Notes: a model not told the origin generated them from the sequence alone. Counted from the stretch's first letter, positions 8,157 to 17,473 are shown. The stretch: DNA of 64,000 nt from Clostridium kluyveri (GCF_001902295.1 NZ_CP018335.1:2294001-2358000); one strand, 5' to 3'. Numbers and translations are program-made.

Positions 8157-8438
8157 ATGAAAAATTATAATAATATTGAAAATAGAGTTATTGAAGTATC
8201 AAAATATATCATGGCATCCAGAGCGACAATAAGAAATACAGCAAAAGTGTTTGGAACTTCTAAAAGTACAATACATAGGGATATGACGAAAATACTACCT
8301 CAATTAAACCCCCAAATAGCTGAACAAGTAAAAAATGTTTTAGCATATAATAAATCTATTAGACATATAAGAGGCGGCGAAGCTTTAAGAATAAAAAAAC
8401 AAAAAGAACGTATGGGGATTACCCAATATACCAGTTAG
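8157..8438 (+). CDS. spoIIID: Sporulation transcription factor SpoIIID
   Basis: 93 residues from ATG 8157. A GTG at 8148 is part of the Shine-Dalgarno GAGGAGTG and is not the start. The helix-turn-helix reads RATIRNTAKVFGTSKSTIHRDM, and the basic tail IRGGEALRIKKQKER is typical of SpoIIID. It acts in the mother cell, adjusting sigma-E genes and preparing for later sporulation stages. The conserved family length and motif make this call firm. It appears to be monocistronic, with a hairpin at 8508. Confidence 0.95.
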   Translation: MKNYNNIENRVIEVSKYIMASRATIRNTAKVFGTSKSTIHRDMTKILPQLNPQIAEQVKNVLAYNKSIRHIRGGEALRIKKQKERMGITQYTS

Positions 8439-8507
8439 AGGAAAATTCCCTTGATACTTTTATCCTGCTTTTTTACTATATCTATCAATTTTTTACGACT
8501 CATAATT

Positions 8508-8554
8508 ATTCCATGCATTTTACATATATTTTTTTATAGTAAAATGCATGGAAT
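8508..8554 (+). terminator. Hairpin behind spoIIID
   Basis: ATTCCATGCATTTTAC (8508-8523) and GTAAAATGCATGGAAT (8539-8554) are exact complements around a T-rich loop. It lacks a long T tail but is the likely 3' end of spoIIID. Confidence 0.55.
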
Positions 8555-8662
8555 TCTACGTTAATGTATTTTATCATCTTCATAAATATATTTAATCTTC
8601 ATTCACAAATATTCCATTTTATTCATAGTATATCATTGTAAATAAATTTGTGGAGGTACTTC

Positions 8663-9016
8663 ATGAGCATCAACAATGATGTTAATGACACTATAAGTAA
8701 AGAAACGCCTGAGAATTCCTATGACTTTGAAAACTCCTACGATTTTGAATCTACTATGTATTGTCCCTACTGTTCCATGCCCTATACCCGATTAATGGAT
8801 GATGAGTACATGGAGGAAGATCCTTATGATGATGAGCTTGAAGACGATGAGGACTTTTCGTATTATCCTGGATATAGACGGAAAGATCCGAGAAAACGCA
8901 GAAGGAGACGCAGACGCAAAAGGGGACGTAGACGCAGACGTAAAATGCATAATATGCCAATAGGATTTATCGTACCTGTTATGCTGCCATATAGTGGTTA
9001 TGACGATTGGTATTAG
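8663..9016 (+). CDS. Small acidic/polyarginine protein with a Cys pair
   Basis: 117 residues from ATG 8663 (GGAGG 8652-8656); an upstream in-frame TTG is ignored. Order of regions: a direct repeat ENSYDFENSYDFE; a Cys pair CPYCSMPY; a very acidic stretch (DDEYMEEDPYDDELEDDEDF); then YYPGYRRKDPR and about 20 residues that are almost all Arg/Lys; and a hydrophobic end IGFIVPVMLPYSGYDDWY. The Arg block uses many CGC/CGT/AGG codons, unusual for this genome. No family recognised. The polycation could bind nucleic acid or spore polymers. Its place behind spoIIID suggests, but does not prove, a sporulation role. Confidence 0.7.
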   Translation: MSINNDVNDTISKETPENSYDFENSYDFESTMYCPYCSMPYTRLMDDEYMEEDPYDDELEDDEDFSYYPGYRRKDPRKRRRRRRRKRGRRRRRKMHNMPIGFIVPVMLPYSGYDDWY

Positions 9017-9071
9017 TATTTAGAATTCTTACTTTATATAACCTACTTAATTTGTATAATACAGAAAATAG

Positions 9072-9104
9072 ACGCCAGTTTTATTACTGGTGTTTATTTT
9101 TTAC
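9072..9104 (+). terminator. Terminator of the polyarginine gene
   Basis: ACGCCAGT pairs with ACTGGTGTT around a TTTATT loop, followed by TATTTTTT. The remaining 9105-9290 is AT-rich with no gene seen. Confidence 0.8.
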
Positions 9105-9291
9105 ATGATCTAAATTCATTGCATTACATAAAATTAAATTGCATTACAAGTTTTATATGGATAAATCAAATAATTTCCTAGTGTTATATATTTTAAAGTA
9201 ACAAAACATTATATTGAAAAATAACCTGATATTATACACAGTTTTATCAAAAATAAAAACTCACAATAAATAATAGACGGAGGTTATTTGC

Positions 9292-10272
9292 ATGTATTGT
9301 ATTGATGCTGGAAGTATTTATTGTCCATGTCATCTTGCAGAAACTCTTAACTGCGTGGCTTGTTCTCAGCTTTCTGGTGAAAAATTCTGTCAATGTAAAA
9401 ATTGGCATGGTATATGTATATATGAACAATGTATGTCAAATGGAAATAAAGTAAAAAAATTGAGAGAAACTTATACCTCATATATATTAAAAAAAGAAGT
9501 ACCTCAGGATGATTTATGTATATTTACACTAAAGGCTCCCGAAGATCTTGTAAAAGAGCTAACTTATCCTGGAAGTTTTGTATTTATGAGAGGTGAAGAA
9601 AGTATAAATTATTATGATGTTCCCATATCAATAATGGAAGCTAACACAGATGAAATTTTTTTAAAAGTTGCCATAAAATTAATTGGTATAAAGACAAAAA
9701 AACTATTTCAGTTAAATAAAAACCGAAAAATACTACTTAGGGGTCCTTTTTCAAATGGAATAATGGGATTATCAAATATTTATAATGCCAAGGGTGGCAC
9801 ATCTTTAATTATAGCAAGAGGAATAGGTATTTCGCCTTCAATTTCCGTTATGAAAAATCTACACTGTAATAATAACAAAATTATATCTATTTTGGATACC
9901 CAATTTGAAAATAACTTTGCCAGGGAGTACTTTGAAGAGTATAGTTCTAAAACCATACACTGCAGTATATTAGATGATGGAAATATTACAGAGGAATTTA
10001 AATCTATTTTAAAGGAAATCATGGATGATGAAAATATAAATATAATTCACTGTGGTGGTTCCGATACATTAACTTATAAAATTATCCAATTAGTAGATAA
10101 ATCTATAAATTTCTCCTGCTGTAACAATGCCAAAATGAACTGCGGTGAAGGAATATGCTCAAGCTGTACCAATAGCTGTGGAAATAATGGAATTAAGAGG
10201 TTATGTAAAATTCAAATGGATCCAAGAGATTTATTTAAAAATAAGGAATTATATAGGAGGTCTTTTCAATGA
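9292..10272 (+). CDS. PyrK/FNR-like FAD-[2Fe-2S] electron-transfer subunit with Cys-rich N-terminus
   Basis: 326 residues. The first ~50 contain about ten Cys (YCPCHL, NCVACSQ, FCQCKNW), like a zinc or Fe-S knot. Then comes a ferredoxin-reductase-like FAD/NAD region with RGPFSNG and IARGIGISPS. Near the C-terminus the [2Fe-2S] motif CGEGICSSC matches dihydroorotate dehydrogenase electron-transfer subunits and sulfide dehydrogenase B. It probably passes electrons between NAD(P)H and the partner flavoprotein; the two genes overlap by 4 nt (ATGA). Substrate unknown. Confidence 0.7.
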   Translation: MYCIDAGSIYCPCHLAETLNCVACSQLSGEKFCQCKNWHGICIYEQCMSNGNKVKKLRETYTSYILKKEVPQDDLCIFTLKAPEDLVKELTYPGSFVFMRGEESINYYDVPISIMEANTDEIFLKVAIKLIGIKTKKLFQLNKNRKILLRGPFSNGIMGLSNIYNAKGGTSLIIARGIGISPSISVMKNLHCNNNKIISILDTQFENNFAREYFEEYSSKTIHCSILDDGNITEEFKSILKEIMDDENINIIHCGGSDTLTYKIIQLVDKSINFSCCNNAKMNCGEGICSSCTNSCGNNGIKRLCKIQMDPRDLFKNKELYRRSFQ

Positions 10273-11546
10273 AGGCAGTAGTAATTGGTTCCGGTTGGTC
10301 TGGATGTGCAGCAGCTCTAACTGCTAAAAAAGCAGGGGCAGATGTAGTTATGTATGAAAAAACAGATATGGTACTGGGCCTTGGAAATGTAGGGGGCATA
10401 ATGAGAAATAATGGTAGATATACAGCTGCTGAAGAAATTATTGCCCTTGGAGCAGGAGATTTAATAAATATTACAGATAGTGTCACTAGGCATAAAAATG
10501 TAAATTTCCCAAGTCACAATCACGCCTGGTTGTATGATGTAAACAAAATAGAACCAATTGTAAGAAACTATATCTTATCTAAAGGAATAAAATTGAACTT
10601 GATATCACGGGTAGTAGATGTTGAGATGAAAGGAAATAAAATTAAAGGTGTCTACACCTCTAATGGAGAATATGAAGAAGGTGATGTATTTATCGAAACT
10701 ACAGGTTCCACAGGTCCTATGGGAAACTGTATGAAATACGGAAATGGATGCTCCATGTGTATACTAAGGTGTCCAACTTTTGGTCCGAGAATAAGTATAA
10801 GCAACTGTGCGGGAGCTGAAGATTTCCATGGAGAAAGGACAGATGGAAATTATGGAGCTTTTAGTGGCTCATGTAAACTTGCCAAAGAAACTTTATCTAA
10901 AGAGCTTGTAAATAAATTAGAAGAAGACGGTGTGGTTGTTCTTAAAGTTCCAAAAGAAGATATAAACTTGGATAAGCTAAAAAATAAAGTTTGCCAACAA
11001 TATGCCTTAAAAGAATTTGCGGAAAATATAGTACTTCTTGATACGGGACACGTAAAACTTATGACCTCTTATTACCCCTTAGATAAATTAAGAAAAATAC
11101 CTGGTTTAGAAAATGCCAAATTTATAGATCCTTATTCCGGTGGTAAAGGAAATTCTATACGATATTTATCTGTGGCACCAGTTTCTGATGACTTAAAAGT
11201 AAACAACGTAGAAAATCTATTCTGTGCAGGAGAAAAAAGTGGATTATTTGTAGGTCATACTGAAGCCATTTGTACAGGTTCTCTGGCAGGACATAATGCT
11301 GTAAGATGTGCACTTGAAATGCCTACTTTAATCCTTCCAAAGGACACAGTCATAGGGGATATAATAAGCTATGCAAATTATAAAATACGCACTAAAGAAG
11401 GACGAAAAAACAGGTATACTTTTGCCGGTTCAGAATATTTTGAGAAAATGAAAAAAACAGGACTATACACCATAAATTCAGTAGATATTAAAAATAGAAT
11501 ATCTGCCCTTGGTTTATCAGATGTATTTAATAAGAGTCTAACTTAA
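10269..11546 (+). CDS. FAD-dependent oxidoreductase (GidA/TrmFO-like fold)
   Basis: 425 residues. The N-terminal dinucleotide-binding motif is GSGWSGCAAA. A Cys-rich segment NGCSMCILRCPTFGPR lies near residue 160, and a C-terminal FAD motif FCAGEKSGLFVGHTEA resembles the TrmFO/GidA fold. It overlaps the PyrK-like gene by 4 nt, so both probably form one complex. TrmFO methylates tRNA, but the stand-alone length and the reductase partner argue against that job here. A redox enzyme of unknown substrate is the safer call. Confidence 0.7.
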   Translation: MKAVVIGSGWSGCAAALTAKKAGADVVMYEKTDMVLGLGNVGGIMRNNGRYTAAEEIIALGAGDLINITDSVTRHKNVNFPSHNHAWLYDVNKIEPIVRNYILSKGIKLNLISRVVDVEMKGNKIKGVYTSNGEYEEGDVFIETTGSTGPMGNCMKYGNGCSMCILRCPTFGPRISISNCAGAEDFHGERTDGNYGAFSGSCKLAKETLSKELVNKLEEDGVVVLKVPKEDINLDKLKNKVCQQYALKEFAENIVLLDTGHVKLMTSYYPLDKLRKIPGLENAKFIDPYSGGKGNSIRYLSVAPVSDDLKVNNVENLFCAGEKSGLFVGHTEAICTGSLAGHNAVRCALEMPTLILPKDTVIGDIISYANYKIRTKEGRKNRYTFAGSEYFEKMKKTGLYTINSVDIKNRISALGLSDVFNKSLT

Positions 11547-11550
11547 AGGT

Positions 11551-11595
11551 AAGGTACTTGGATTTGATTTCACATAAATCTAAGTACCTTTTTAC
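11551..11595 (+). terminator. Terminator of the two-gene flavoenzyme operon
   Basis: AAGGTACTT...GGATTT pairs with AAATCT...AAGTACCTT, followed by TTTT. Confidence 0.8.
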
Positions 11596-11674
11596 ATCTA
11601 TTTATTAAGTTACAACTTCCAAATCACAGTCTCCAGTGGCTTCAATACATCTGCAATATCTTCATCTCTTTCTG

Positions 11675-12604
11675 TTATTCATGTACAATAAGTTCAAATA
11701 CATCAGGCCTGGAATAATGACCAAATACATCAAAATCTATTCTGCTCTGAACAATTTTATCTAAGTCCAAATCTGCAACAAGTATGTCCTCCTTATTGTA
11801 AACAGGTTCAATTATGTATTGTCCAAAAGGATCAACTATACAGCTTCCGCCAGGACACATAATTTCAGGTTGTGATTCCAACTCATGATAATAATTAAGA
11901 TCTGTTGGATACATACTTTTCTCCACATATTGGTTGCATCCAATTACAAAGCATCTTCCTTCTAAAGCAATATGTCTCATTGTACACTGCCATTCTTCTC
12001 TTGAATCTGCCGTAGGTGCTACATAGATTGTCACCCCTTTTGCATACAAAGCCGCACGGGCTAAAGGCATATAATTTTCCCAACATATTAATGATCCCAT
12101 TCTGCCATAAGGTGTATCAACTACTGTAAGAGTACTCCCATCCCCTTCACCCCATACACAACGTTCTGTTCCAGTTGGTTTAAGTTTTCTATGTTTTCCT
12201 AAAAGTTTTCCATCAGGTCCAAAAAATAAGTTTGTACAATAAAGTGTTCTGTTTATCTCTCTGCTGTCTTTTTCTACAACTCCAATAGATAAGTAGACAT
12301 CTGCTTCCTGAGCTGCTTTTCCAAGAATATCTGTAATATTCCCGGGAACTGCTACGGAACTTTCATAGTAACGCTGCCAATCTTTACGTCCTTCCATAGT
12401 TCTACTTCCTACAACAAATCCAAAAGAAAGTCCCCTTGGATACGCAGAAATAAATGCTTCAGGAAAAACTACAATACTAGCTCCCATTTCCCCTGCTTTC
12501 TTAATTAATGTAAGAGTTTTCTCAACAGTATCATCAAGATTCATAATAACTGGTGATGTTTGAACAACTGCAACTCTCACTGATTTAATAAAATTTTTTG
12601 TCAT
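11675..12604 (-). CDS. Nitrilase (carbon-nitrogen hydrolase)
   Basis: 309 residues from ATG 12604 (AGGAG 8 nt upstream); nine further in-frame codons upstream have no signal. The catalytic triad is visible: Glu in VVFPEAFIS, Lys in HRKLKPTGTE, Cys in SLICWENYMP. Sequence and length fit true nitrilases, which convert aliphatic or aromatic nitriles to acid and ammonia, better than amidases. It is cytoplasmic. The DUF6506 gene lies upstream on the same strand with a hairpin between, and an AraC-type regulator is next. Cyanide or aldoxime-derived nitriles are possible substrates but cannot be read from sequence. Confidence 0.88.
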   Translation of the reverse strand: MTKNFIKSVRVAVVQTSPVIMNLDDTVEKTLTLIKKAGEMGASIVVFPEAFISAYPRGLSFGFVVGSRTMEGRKDWQRYYESSVAVPGNITDILGKAAQEADVYLSIGVVEKDSREINRTLYCTNLFFGPDGKLLGKHRKLKPTGTERCVWGEGDGSTLTVVDTPYGRMGSLICWENYMPLARAALYAKGVTIYVAPTADSREEWQCTMRHIALEGRCFVIGCNQYVEKSMYPTDLNYYHELESQPEIMCPGGSCIVDPFGQYIIEPVYNKEDILVADLDLDKIVQSRIDFDVFGHYSRPDVFELIVHE

Positions 12605-12708
12605 GATATCACTCCTATAATAATTTAACAAATTCTTTTCTCACTGATAAACTCCAAAGGTCGGTGAAGTTAACTCTAATGACAACAAAAATAAAGATCC
12701 CAAAAACT

Positions 12709-12741
12709 AAAAATGCACCCTTTGCCAAGTAGTGCATTTTT
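12709..12741 (-). terminator. Terminator between DUF6506 gene and nitrilase
   Basis: AAAAATGCAC and GTGCATTTTT pair around a 13-nt loop, giving a T-run on either strand. It separates the DUF6506 gene from the nitrilase gene or attenuates read-through. Confidence 0.7.
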
Positions 12742-12759
12742 AAGCTAGAAACGCTTTAA

Positions 12760-13065
12760 TTACTTAAAAAGTTCATCCCCGCTTTTAAAATCAAATCCAG
12801 GATGGTGGTCAAATTTTACAGCGCCAACAGATGCTTTTCCCCTTACAGCCTTACTCACAAGTGCTATACCTTCATTTCCAAATCCTGCACAAAGTTCTAT
12901 GGCCTTTACACCTTGAGAAACCAGTTCTACTGCAGCTGTTTCAGCTTCACTATAGTTCTTTACCCCCACTACAGTTAACTGCAAAACAGGTGTATCTATC
13001 ACTGCTCTATGAATTTTATAATCAACTTCTGGAGCAACAAATATAAATGCAGCATTAACTTTCAT
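12760..13065 (-). CDS. DUF6506-family small protein
   Basis: 101 residues from the ATG at 13065. It begins VNAAFIFVAPEVD and contains VELVSQGVKAIELCAGFGNEG, the layout of the small DUF6506 family. No catalytic activity is established for that family. The one notable Cys (ELCAGFG) sits in the conserved Gly-rich turn. It lies beside the nitrilase and AraC regulator, which may indicate a shared substrate. The gap 13066-13293 is AT-rich without a gene. Confidence 0.6.
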   Translation of the reverse strand: MKVNAAFIFVAPEVDYKIHRAVIDTPVLQLTVVGVKNYSEAETAAVELVSQGVKAIELCAGFGNEGIALVSKAVRGKASVGAVKFDHHPGFDFKSGDELFK

Positions 13066-13293
13066 TTTTATGATCATTCCTTTCATCTTATTCAAGGCAC
13101 AAAACACAGTAAAATTTAGTGCTATGAACAAATTTTATTTTATAATTAATCATATATTGGCATATATGCATACCTTCCCACTTTAACAATCTTCACGTAT
13201 AATTATACTATATATGTCAATATCGCACTAATTCAATTTTCTAAAACCATTTTTCCTATTAAATCTTTTAATATACTAAGTATATATTAATAA

Positions 13294-14211
13294 TCATTTG
13301 TAATATTTTAAGTATCTGCTCCTATATTCAGAAGGAGTACGCTTCATATATCTTTTAAATACTCTACCAAAATAGCTTGTCCCATTAAAACCTACCTGAA
13401 AGGCAATATTAGAAATAGAATCTTTACTTTTCAAAAGCAATTCACATGCTTTTGAAATTCTATATTCCATTAAATATTGAAAAGGTGTTACCCTTAAAAC
13501 TCTTTTAAAGCTGCGGCAGCACTCACTTTTGCTAATATTTGCTGCCATTGCAATGTTATGTAATAAAATATCCTCTGAATAATATCTATGTATGTACTGA
13601 AGCGCTAATTTTACACGCTCTTCATCAAAGGAAAATACAGCTGCACACTCTTTAATATCTCTTTTTATTTCTCTCAATAGATTTAACCAGAGACTACTTA
13701 AAAAATTTCTTATTTCCAATTCATATCCATAAGGTTTTTCATTTGACAATAGGAAAACTTTCTTTAAACACTTTAAAATATTTTTTTGCCATTGAATATC
13801 GGGTGTTAAATAGATAAATTTAAAATCACTACTTTGTAAAATTGGATTCACATATTTTTTTTCAATAATTGACTCTTCAGTACCTCCTATTAAAATAGGA
13901 TGAAAAACAATGGAAAACATCATACACTCATTATTGTCATAAGGTTTAATTTGGTGGAGCACATTGGAATTTACCATGATTCCCTCTCCAGGCTTTAAAA
14001 TTACTTTTTGATTTTCAACAGAAAAATACATCCTGTCACACAGTGAATATGAAAACTGTAGTTCTTTATGCCAATGCCACCTAATATGGCCATCTTGAAA
14101 CAAGTTAAATTTATCCGTATAGATTGCTATTGGGAAACTGTGGGAACCATGTTTTGTAGTTTCCTGTAAATTGTCATCTACTTCTATTTTTGCTACCTGC
14201 ATATTTATCAT
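13294..14211 (-). CDS. AraC-family transcriptional regulator with cupin domain
   Basis: 305 residues. The N-terminal ~110 form a cupin-like ligand domain (HWHKELQFSYSL, then LKPGEGIMVNSNVLHQI). The C-terminal ~100 hold the two AraC helix-turn-helix units, including SISNIAFQVGFNGTSYFGRVFKRYMKRTPSEYR. It is divergent from the DMT transporter at 14364, its most likely target, and lies upstream of the DUF6506/nitrilase genes. ATG 14211 or 14202 could start it; AGCGAG is a weak ribosome-binding site. Confidence 0.9.
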   Translation of the reverse strand: MINMQVAKIEVDDNLQETTKHGSHSFPIAIYTDKFNLFQDGHIRWHWHKELQFSYSLCDRMYFSVENQKVILKPGEGIMVNSNVLHQIKPYDNNECMMFSIVFHPILIGGTEESIIEKKYVNPILQSSDFKFIYLTPDIQWQKNILKCLKKVFLLSNEKPYGYELEIRNFLSSLWLNLLREIKRDIKECAAVFSFDEERVKLALQYIHRYYSEDILLHNIAMAANISKSECCRSFKRVLRVTPFQYLMEYRISKACELLLKSKDSISNIAFQVGFNGTSYFGRVFKRYMKRTPSEYRSRYLKYYK

Positions 14212-14363
14212 CTCGCTAATATAGTTTTAAATATTGACAATATATTAATTGTTATGCATTAAAAATAATAATAAAATTATTACAGATTTATTTAAATAAA
14301 TCAACATAATTATAGTAAATTAGATAATTAATTTGGATAATTACGAAGAAAGCGAGTGAGAAT

Positions 14364-15278
14364 ATGGTAAACTTTCAACCAAGAATAAAAGGAATACTAC
14401 TTGTAATTACAGGGGCCATGTTTTGGGGAATATCAGGTACTGTGGCCCAATATCTATTTCACCAGAAAGGTTTTACCCCAGAATGGCTTGTTGTAGTTCG
14501 CCTCCTGGTATCAGGATTACTTTTATTATTATATACTTCTTGTAGAATCAATCATAATATATGGGATATCTGGAAACTAAAACATAATGGCCTACAACTT
14601 ATATTTTTCGGCATTATAGGTATGTTAGGTGTACAATATACCTATTTCGCTGCTATCAAATATGGAAATGCAGCAACAGCCACCATACTTCAATATTTAT
14701 CACCCATAATAATTACCTTTTATCTAGTCATTTCCACCAGAAGAATTCCAATCCTGCAAGAAACACTATCTGTTATACTGGCAATATTAGGCACATTTTT
14801 TATCATTACAAAAGGCAATCCTCACAGTTTATCTATTTCCAAGCTGGCCTTATTTTGGGGAATTGCTTCAGCTTTCACAGCAGCCTTCAATACATTGCAG
14901 CCCCGTTCTCTTCTTGCCAGATGGGATTCTTCAATTATAGTTGGCTGGGGAATGCTAATTGGTGGACTAGCTTTTAGTCTTATTAATCCACCCTGGAATT
15001 TTACAGGTGAATGGTCTATTGCTTCTATATTGGCTGTTATGTTTGTAGTGCTATTTGGAACTCTCATCGCCTTCTATTGTTACCTTGAAAGCTTAAAATA
15101 TATACAGCCAACAGAAACAAGTATATTATCCTCTGTTGAACCTTTATCTGCAGCCTTTTTATCCGTGGTATGGCTGCATGTTCATTTTGGTGTATTTCAA
15201 TGGTTAGGAACACTATGTATTATAGTTGCAATTATAATTTTATCTGTTGTAAAAAATAAAGAAGTGGTATATGAATAA
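14364..15278 (+). CDS. DMT-superfamily (EamA) transporter
   Basis: 304 residues with ten hydrophobic segments and two EamA repeats, each with the family look (GAMFWGISGTVAQYLF at the start of repeat one; SILSSVEPLSAAFLSVVWL in repeat two). EamA proteins export or import small metabolites such as amino acids. The divergent AraC-type gene probably controls it. Substrate unknown. Confidence 0.88.
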   Translation: MVNFQPRIKGILLVITGAMFWGISGTVAQYLFHQKGFTPEWLVVVRLLVSGLLLLLYTSCRINHNIWDIWKLKHNGLQLIFFGIIGMLGVQYTYFAAIKYGNAATATILQYLSPIIITFYLVISTRRIPILQETLSVILAILGTFFIITKGNPHSLSISKLALFWGIASAFTAAFNTLQPRSLLARWDSSIIVGWGMLIGGLAFSLINPPWNFTGEWSIASILAVMFVVLFGTLIAFYCYLESLKYIQPTETSILSSVEPLSAAFLSVVWLHVHFGVFQWLGTLCIIVAIIILSVVKNKEVVYE

Positions 15279-15384
15279 AATTAATTATACTGTACTCCTG
15301 AATTATTTAAATTTTATACATAAATCAAATATGTGGTAACTATACTTAATTTATTTTAATATAATAAATCTGAGGTGAATTGTA

Positions 15385-15621
15385 ATGTCACTTTTTGATT
15401 CAATAACTCCTAAAGATCTGTCCATTTTAGCAAATCTAATTGCACTTGCACTTACAGAAGGAAAATCTTCTGATGAGAATAATGTATTGGGAAATTTTTT
15501 AACTGCGGTCTCATCTAACATACTTAATATTGCATCCCAACAAGAAAATCTTAAATCTTCTGAAGAAAAAAAGAATCAGATTAAAGACCTTCAGAATCAA
15601 ATTAAAGACCTCAAAAAATGA
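15385..15621 (+). CDS. Small coiled-coil protein, 78 residues
   Basis: Not recognised. The N-terminal ~55 residues are amphipathic helices (DLSILANLIALALTEGKS). The end repeats NQIKDL three times in a heptad-like coiled coil. GAGGTG precedes the ATG and a terminator follows at once, so it is a real single-gene unit. No signal peptide. Confidence 0.6.
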   Translation: MSLFDSITPKDLSILANLIALALTEGKSSDENNVLGNFLTAVSSNILNIASQQENLKSSEEKKNQIKDLQNQIKDLKK

Positions 15622-15626
15622 TTTAT

Positions 15627-15661
15627 AGCACATGGATAATTTTACTATTCATGTGCTTTTA
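15627..15661 (+). terminator. Terminator of the 78-residue gene
   Basis: AGCACATG pairs with CATGTGCT around a 15-nt loop, followed by TTTTAT. Confidence 0.75.
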
Positions 15662-15751
15662 TAATGAATTTTTTTACAAAAATTAGGAGGAAATAAAAAA
15701 TTTATATGGAATAATATGTAATTATAACTTATTTTTAGGAGGAATTTTATC

Positions 15752-16705
15752 ATGAAAAAATTTTTTAAACCAACCTTTATCTGTATATTAATTTTAAGTT
15801 TTATAATAATGCCTTGTAAAGCCGCCATCAGCATTAAGCAAAAATATATAAGCTACAAAAAAGTAAAAATATATACTGAAGCCTATAATTACTCTCCAAA
15901 CAAAAAAGAAGCAATTATATTCTTACATGGCCTGGAAGGTAATCACAGTCATGGGGAATTTCTGTATGATAAAAGCAACCCATATATGACAATAACTTTA
16001 GATTATCTAGATCATGGCAGCAGTGATCATATACCCTTTGTTTCATGGAAAACTCAACTGGACTCAATAAAAGAAGTTTTAGATTCATACGGTATAAAAA
16101 AAGTACATCTGATAGGGCATTCTTTTGGTGCAGATACAGCCATGATGTTTGCTGAAAAATATCCAGATAGAGTAAAAGATATAGTTCTGCTTGATAGGGC
16201 CTACTATAATTTCAAAGATCTTGAACAATTTAATATGACAAAAAATCTTAGTGCCGTTTTAGAATATGATCCAGAATCAGGCTTATCAAAAGATGAACAG
16301 ATGCAGTATATAAATATGTCCTGGGATAATGATATTACAAAAACCTGGAATATAAACAAAAATGTACTGCTAATTTCCGCAGATACAAAAAATTTCACAG
16401 GAGATCCTTCCACAGGCACTCCCTCATTAGCAAAAATTATATCCATGATTAAAGAAAATCCACCAGAATTTGGGATAGATCCATCTGAAGCAGAATTGCT
16501 TCCAGATATGACAGAAGATAATGTGTTAGACTTAGTTGACTTTTTAAAGATAAAATCTGATAGATTTAACCATGTAAATAATAAATTTAGTGTAGTACAC
16601 ACTTCCTATACCCATGGTGAAATGGTAAGAGATTCTAATGCTATGAATGAAATGAGAACTTACGTTATAAACTATCTCAAAAGTAAAAACCATACTATCA
16701 AGTGA
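15752..16705 (+). CDS. Secreted or membrane-anchored alpha/beta hydrolase
   Basis: 317 residues. A signal sequence (KKFFKPTFICILILSFIIM, cleavage near AISIK) is followed by an alpha/beta-hydrolase fold: oxyanion motif FLHGLEGN, nucleophile elbow GHSFGAD, an Asp in LLDRAYY or LISADTK, and a His in SYTHGEM. The fold family includes esterases, lipases and peptidases, and the substrate cannot be told. AGGAGG precedes the ATG. The gene stands alone. Confidence 0.85.
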   Translation: MKKFFKPTFICILILSFIIMPCKAAISIKQKYISYKKVKIYTEAYNYSPNKKEAIIFLHGLEGNHSHGEFLYDKSNPYMTITLDYLDHGSSDHIPFVSWKTQLDSIKEVLDSYGIKKVHLIGHSFGADTAMMFAEKYPDRVKDIVLLDRAYYNFKDLEQFNMTKNLSAVLEYDPESGLSKDEQMQYINMSWDNDITKTWNINKNVLLISADTKNFTGDPSTGTPSLAKIISMIKENPPEFGIDPSEAELLPDMTEDNVLDLVDFLKIKSDRFNHVNNKFSVVHTSYTHGEMVRDSNAMNEMRTYVINYLKSKNHTIK

Positions 16706-16714
16706 TTTAGAGTT

Positions 16715-16752
16715 TCAGATGGAGTTTGCTGCTTGGAGTGCTTTTCTCCATC
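16715..16752. terminator. Inverted repeat between convergent genes
   Basis: TTCAGATGGAG and CTCCATCTGAA pair around a 16-nt loop between the convergent hydrolase and lrgB genes. There is no T-run on either side, so it is a weak terminator or RNA-end stabiliser. Confidence 0.45.
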
Positions 16753-16768
16753 TGAATATAAAAAATCA

Positions 16769-17473
16769 TCATTTCAAAATCATAAGAGCTATCTTCCATA
16801 AAACAGGTGCTATAAGAACAGTAACAATTCCTGAAATAGCCATAGCTAGTCCACTCATGGCTCCTTCAGTTTCTCCTATTTCCATAGTTTTAGCTGTACC
16901 AATAGCATGAGAAGAAGTACCCATAGCAACCCCAAAAGCAACCTTATCTTTGATTTTCAAGATCTTAAATAAAAAGGGTCCTACAACTGAACCTAATATT
17001 CCCGTCATTATAATAGCAATAACTGTAATAGAAGGCACTCCTCCTAACTGTTTTGACAAAGCCATTCCAATAGGAGTAGTTATGGATTTAGGTATTAGAG
17101 ACTGTATAAGTACGTTAGATAACTTGAAAAATTTTGAAAACGCAATAATACATACAATCCCCATAATACAGCCGCACAATATACCTGTAAAAATAGGTAT
17201 AACATTTTTCTTAAATAAAGAAAACTCTTTATACAAAGGCACTGCCAGTGCCACTGTAGCAGGATATAAGAAAAATGATATTATATCACCTCCAATATTA
17301 AAACTTTCATATTTTATATGAAAGCTTGTTAAAAAAAATATTATTAAAGCTATTGCAATTAATAATGGATTAAAAATAGAAATATTGGTCTTTTTATTTA
17401 TGTACATTCCTATTTCATAAGCAATCAATGATATTAATATTCCAAATACACCAGTGTTAATTAAATTATTCAT
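16769..17473 (-). CDS. lrgB: LrgB/CidB-family membrane protein
   Basis: 234 residues with six to seven membrane spans. Family motifs are visible: LIPKSITTPIGMALS and GTSSHAIGTAKTMEIGETEGAMSGLAM. LrgB/CidB proteins work with LrgA/CidA partners in murein-hydrolase control or organic-acid transport (pyruvate or glycolate in some species). It overlaps the lrgA gene by 8 nt. Confidence 0.92.
   Translation of the reverse strand: MNNLINTGVFGILISLIAYEIGMYINKKTNISIFNPLLIAIALIIFFLTSFHIKYESFNIGGDIISFFLYPATVALAVPLYKEFSLFKKNVIPIFTGILCGCIMGIVCIIAFSKFFKLSNVLIQSLIPKSITTPIGMALSKQLGGVPSITVIAIIMTGILGSVVGPFLFKILKIKDKVAFGVAMGTSSHAIGTAKTMEIGETEGAMSGLAMAISGIVTVLIAPVLWKIALMILK

Noticed and set aside
10269..11546. 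Flavoprotein as tRNA methyltransferase TrmFO
   Set aside because: Overall fold is similar, but it is overlapped by an electron-transfer subunit gene and has an extra Cys cluster, which does not fit TrmFO.
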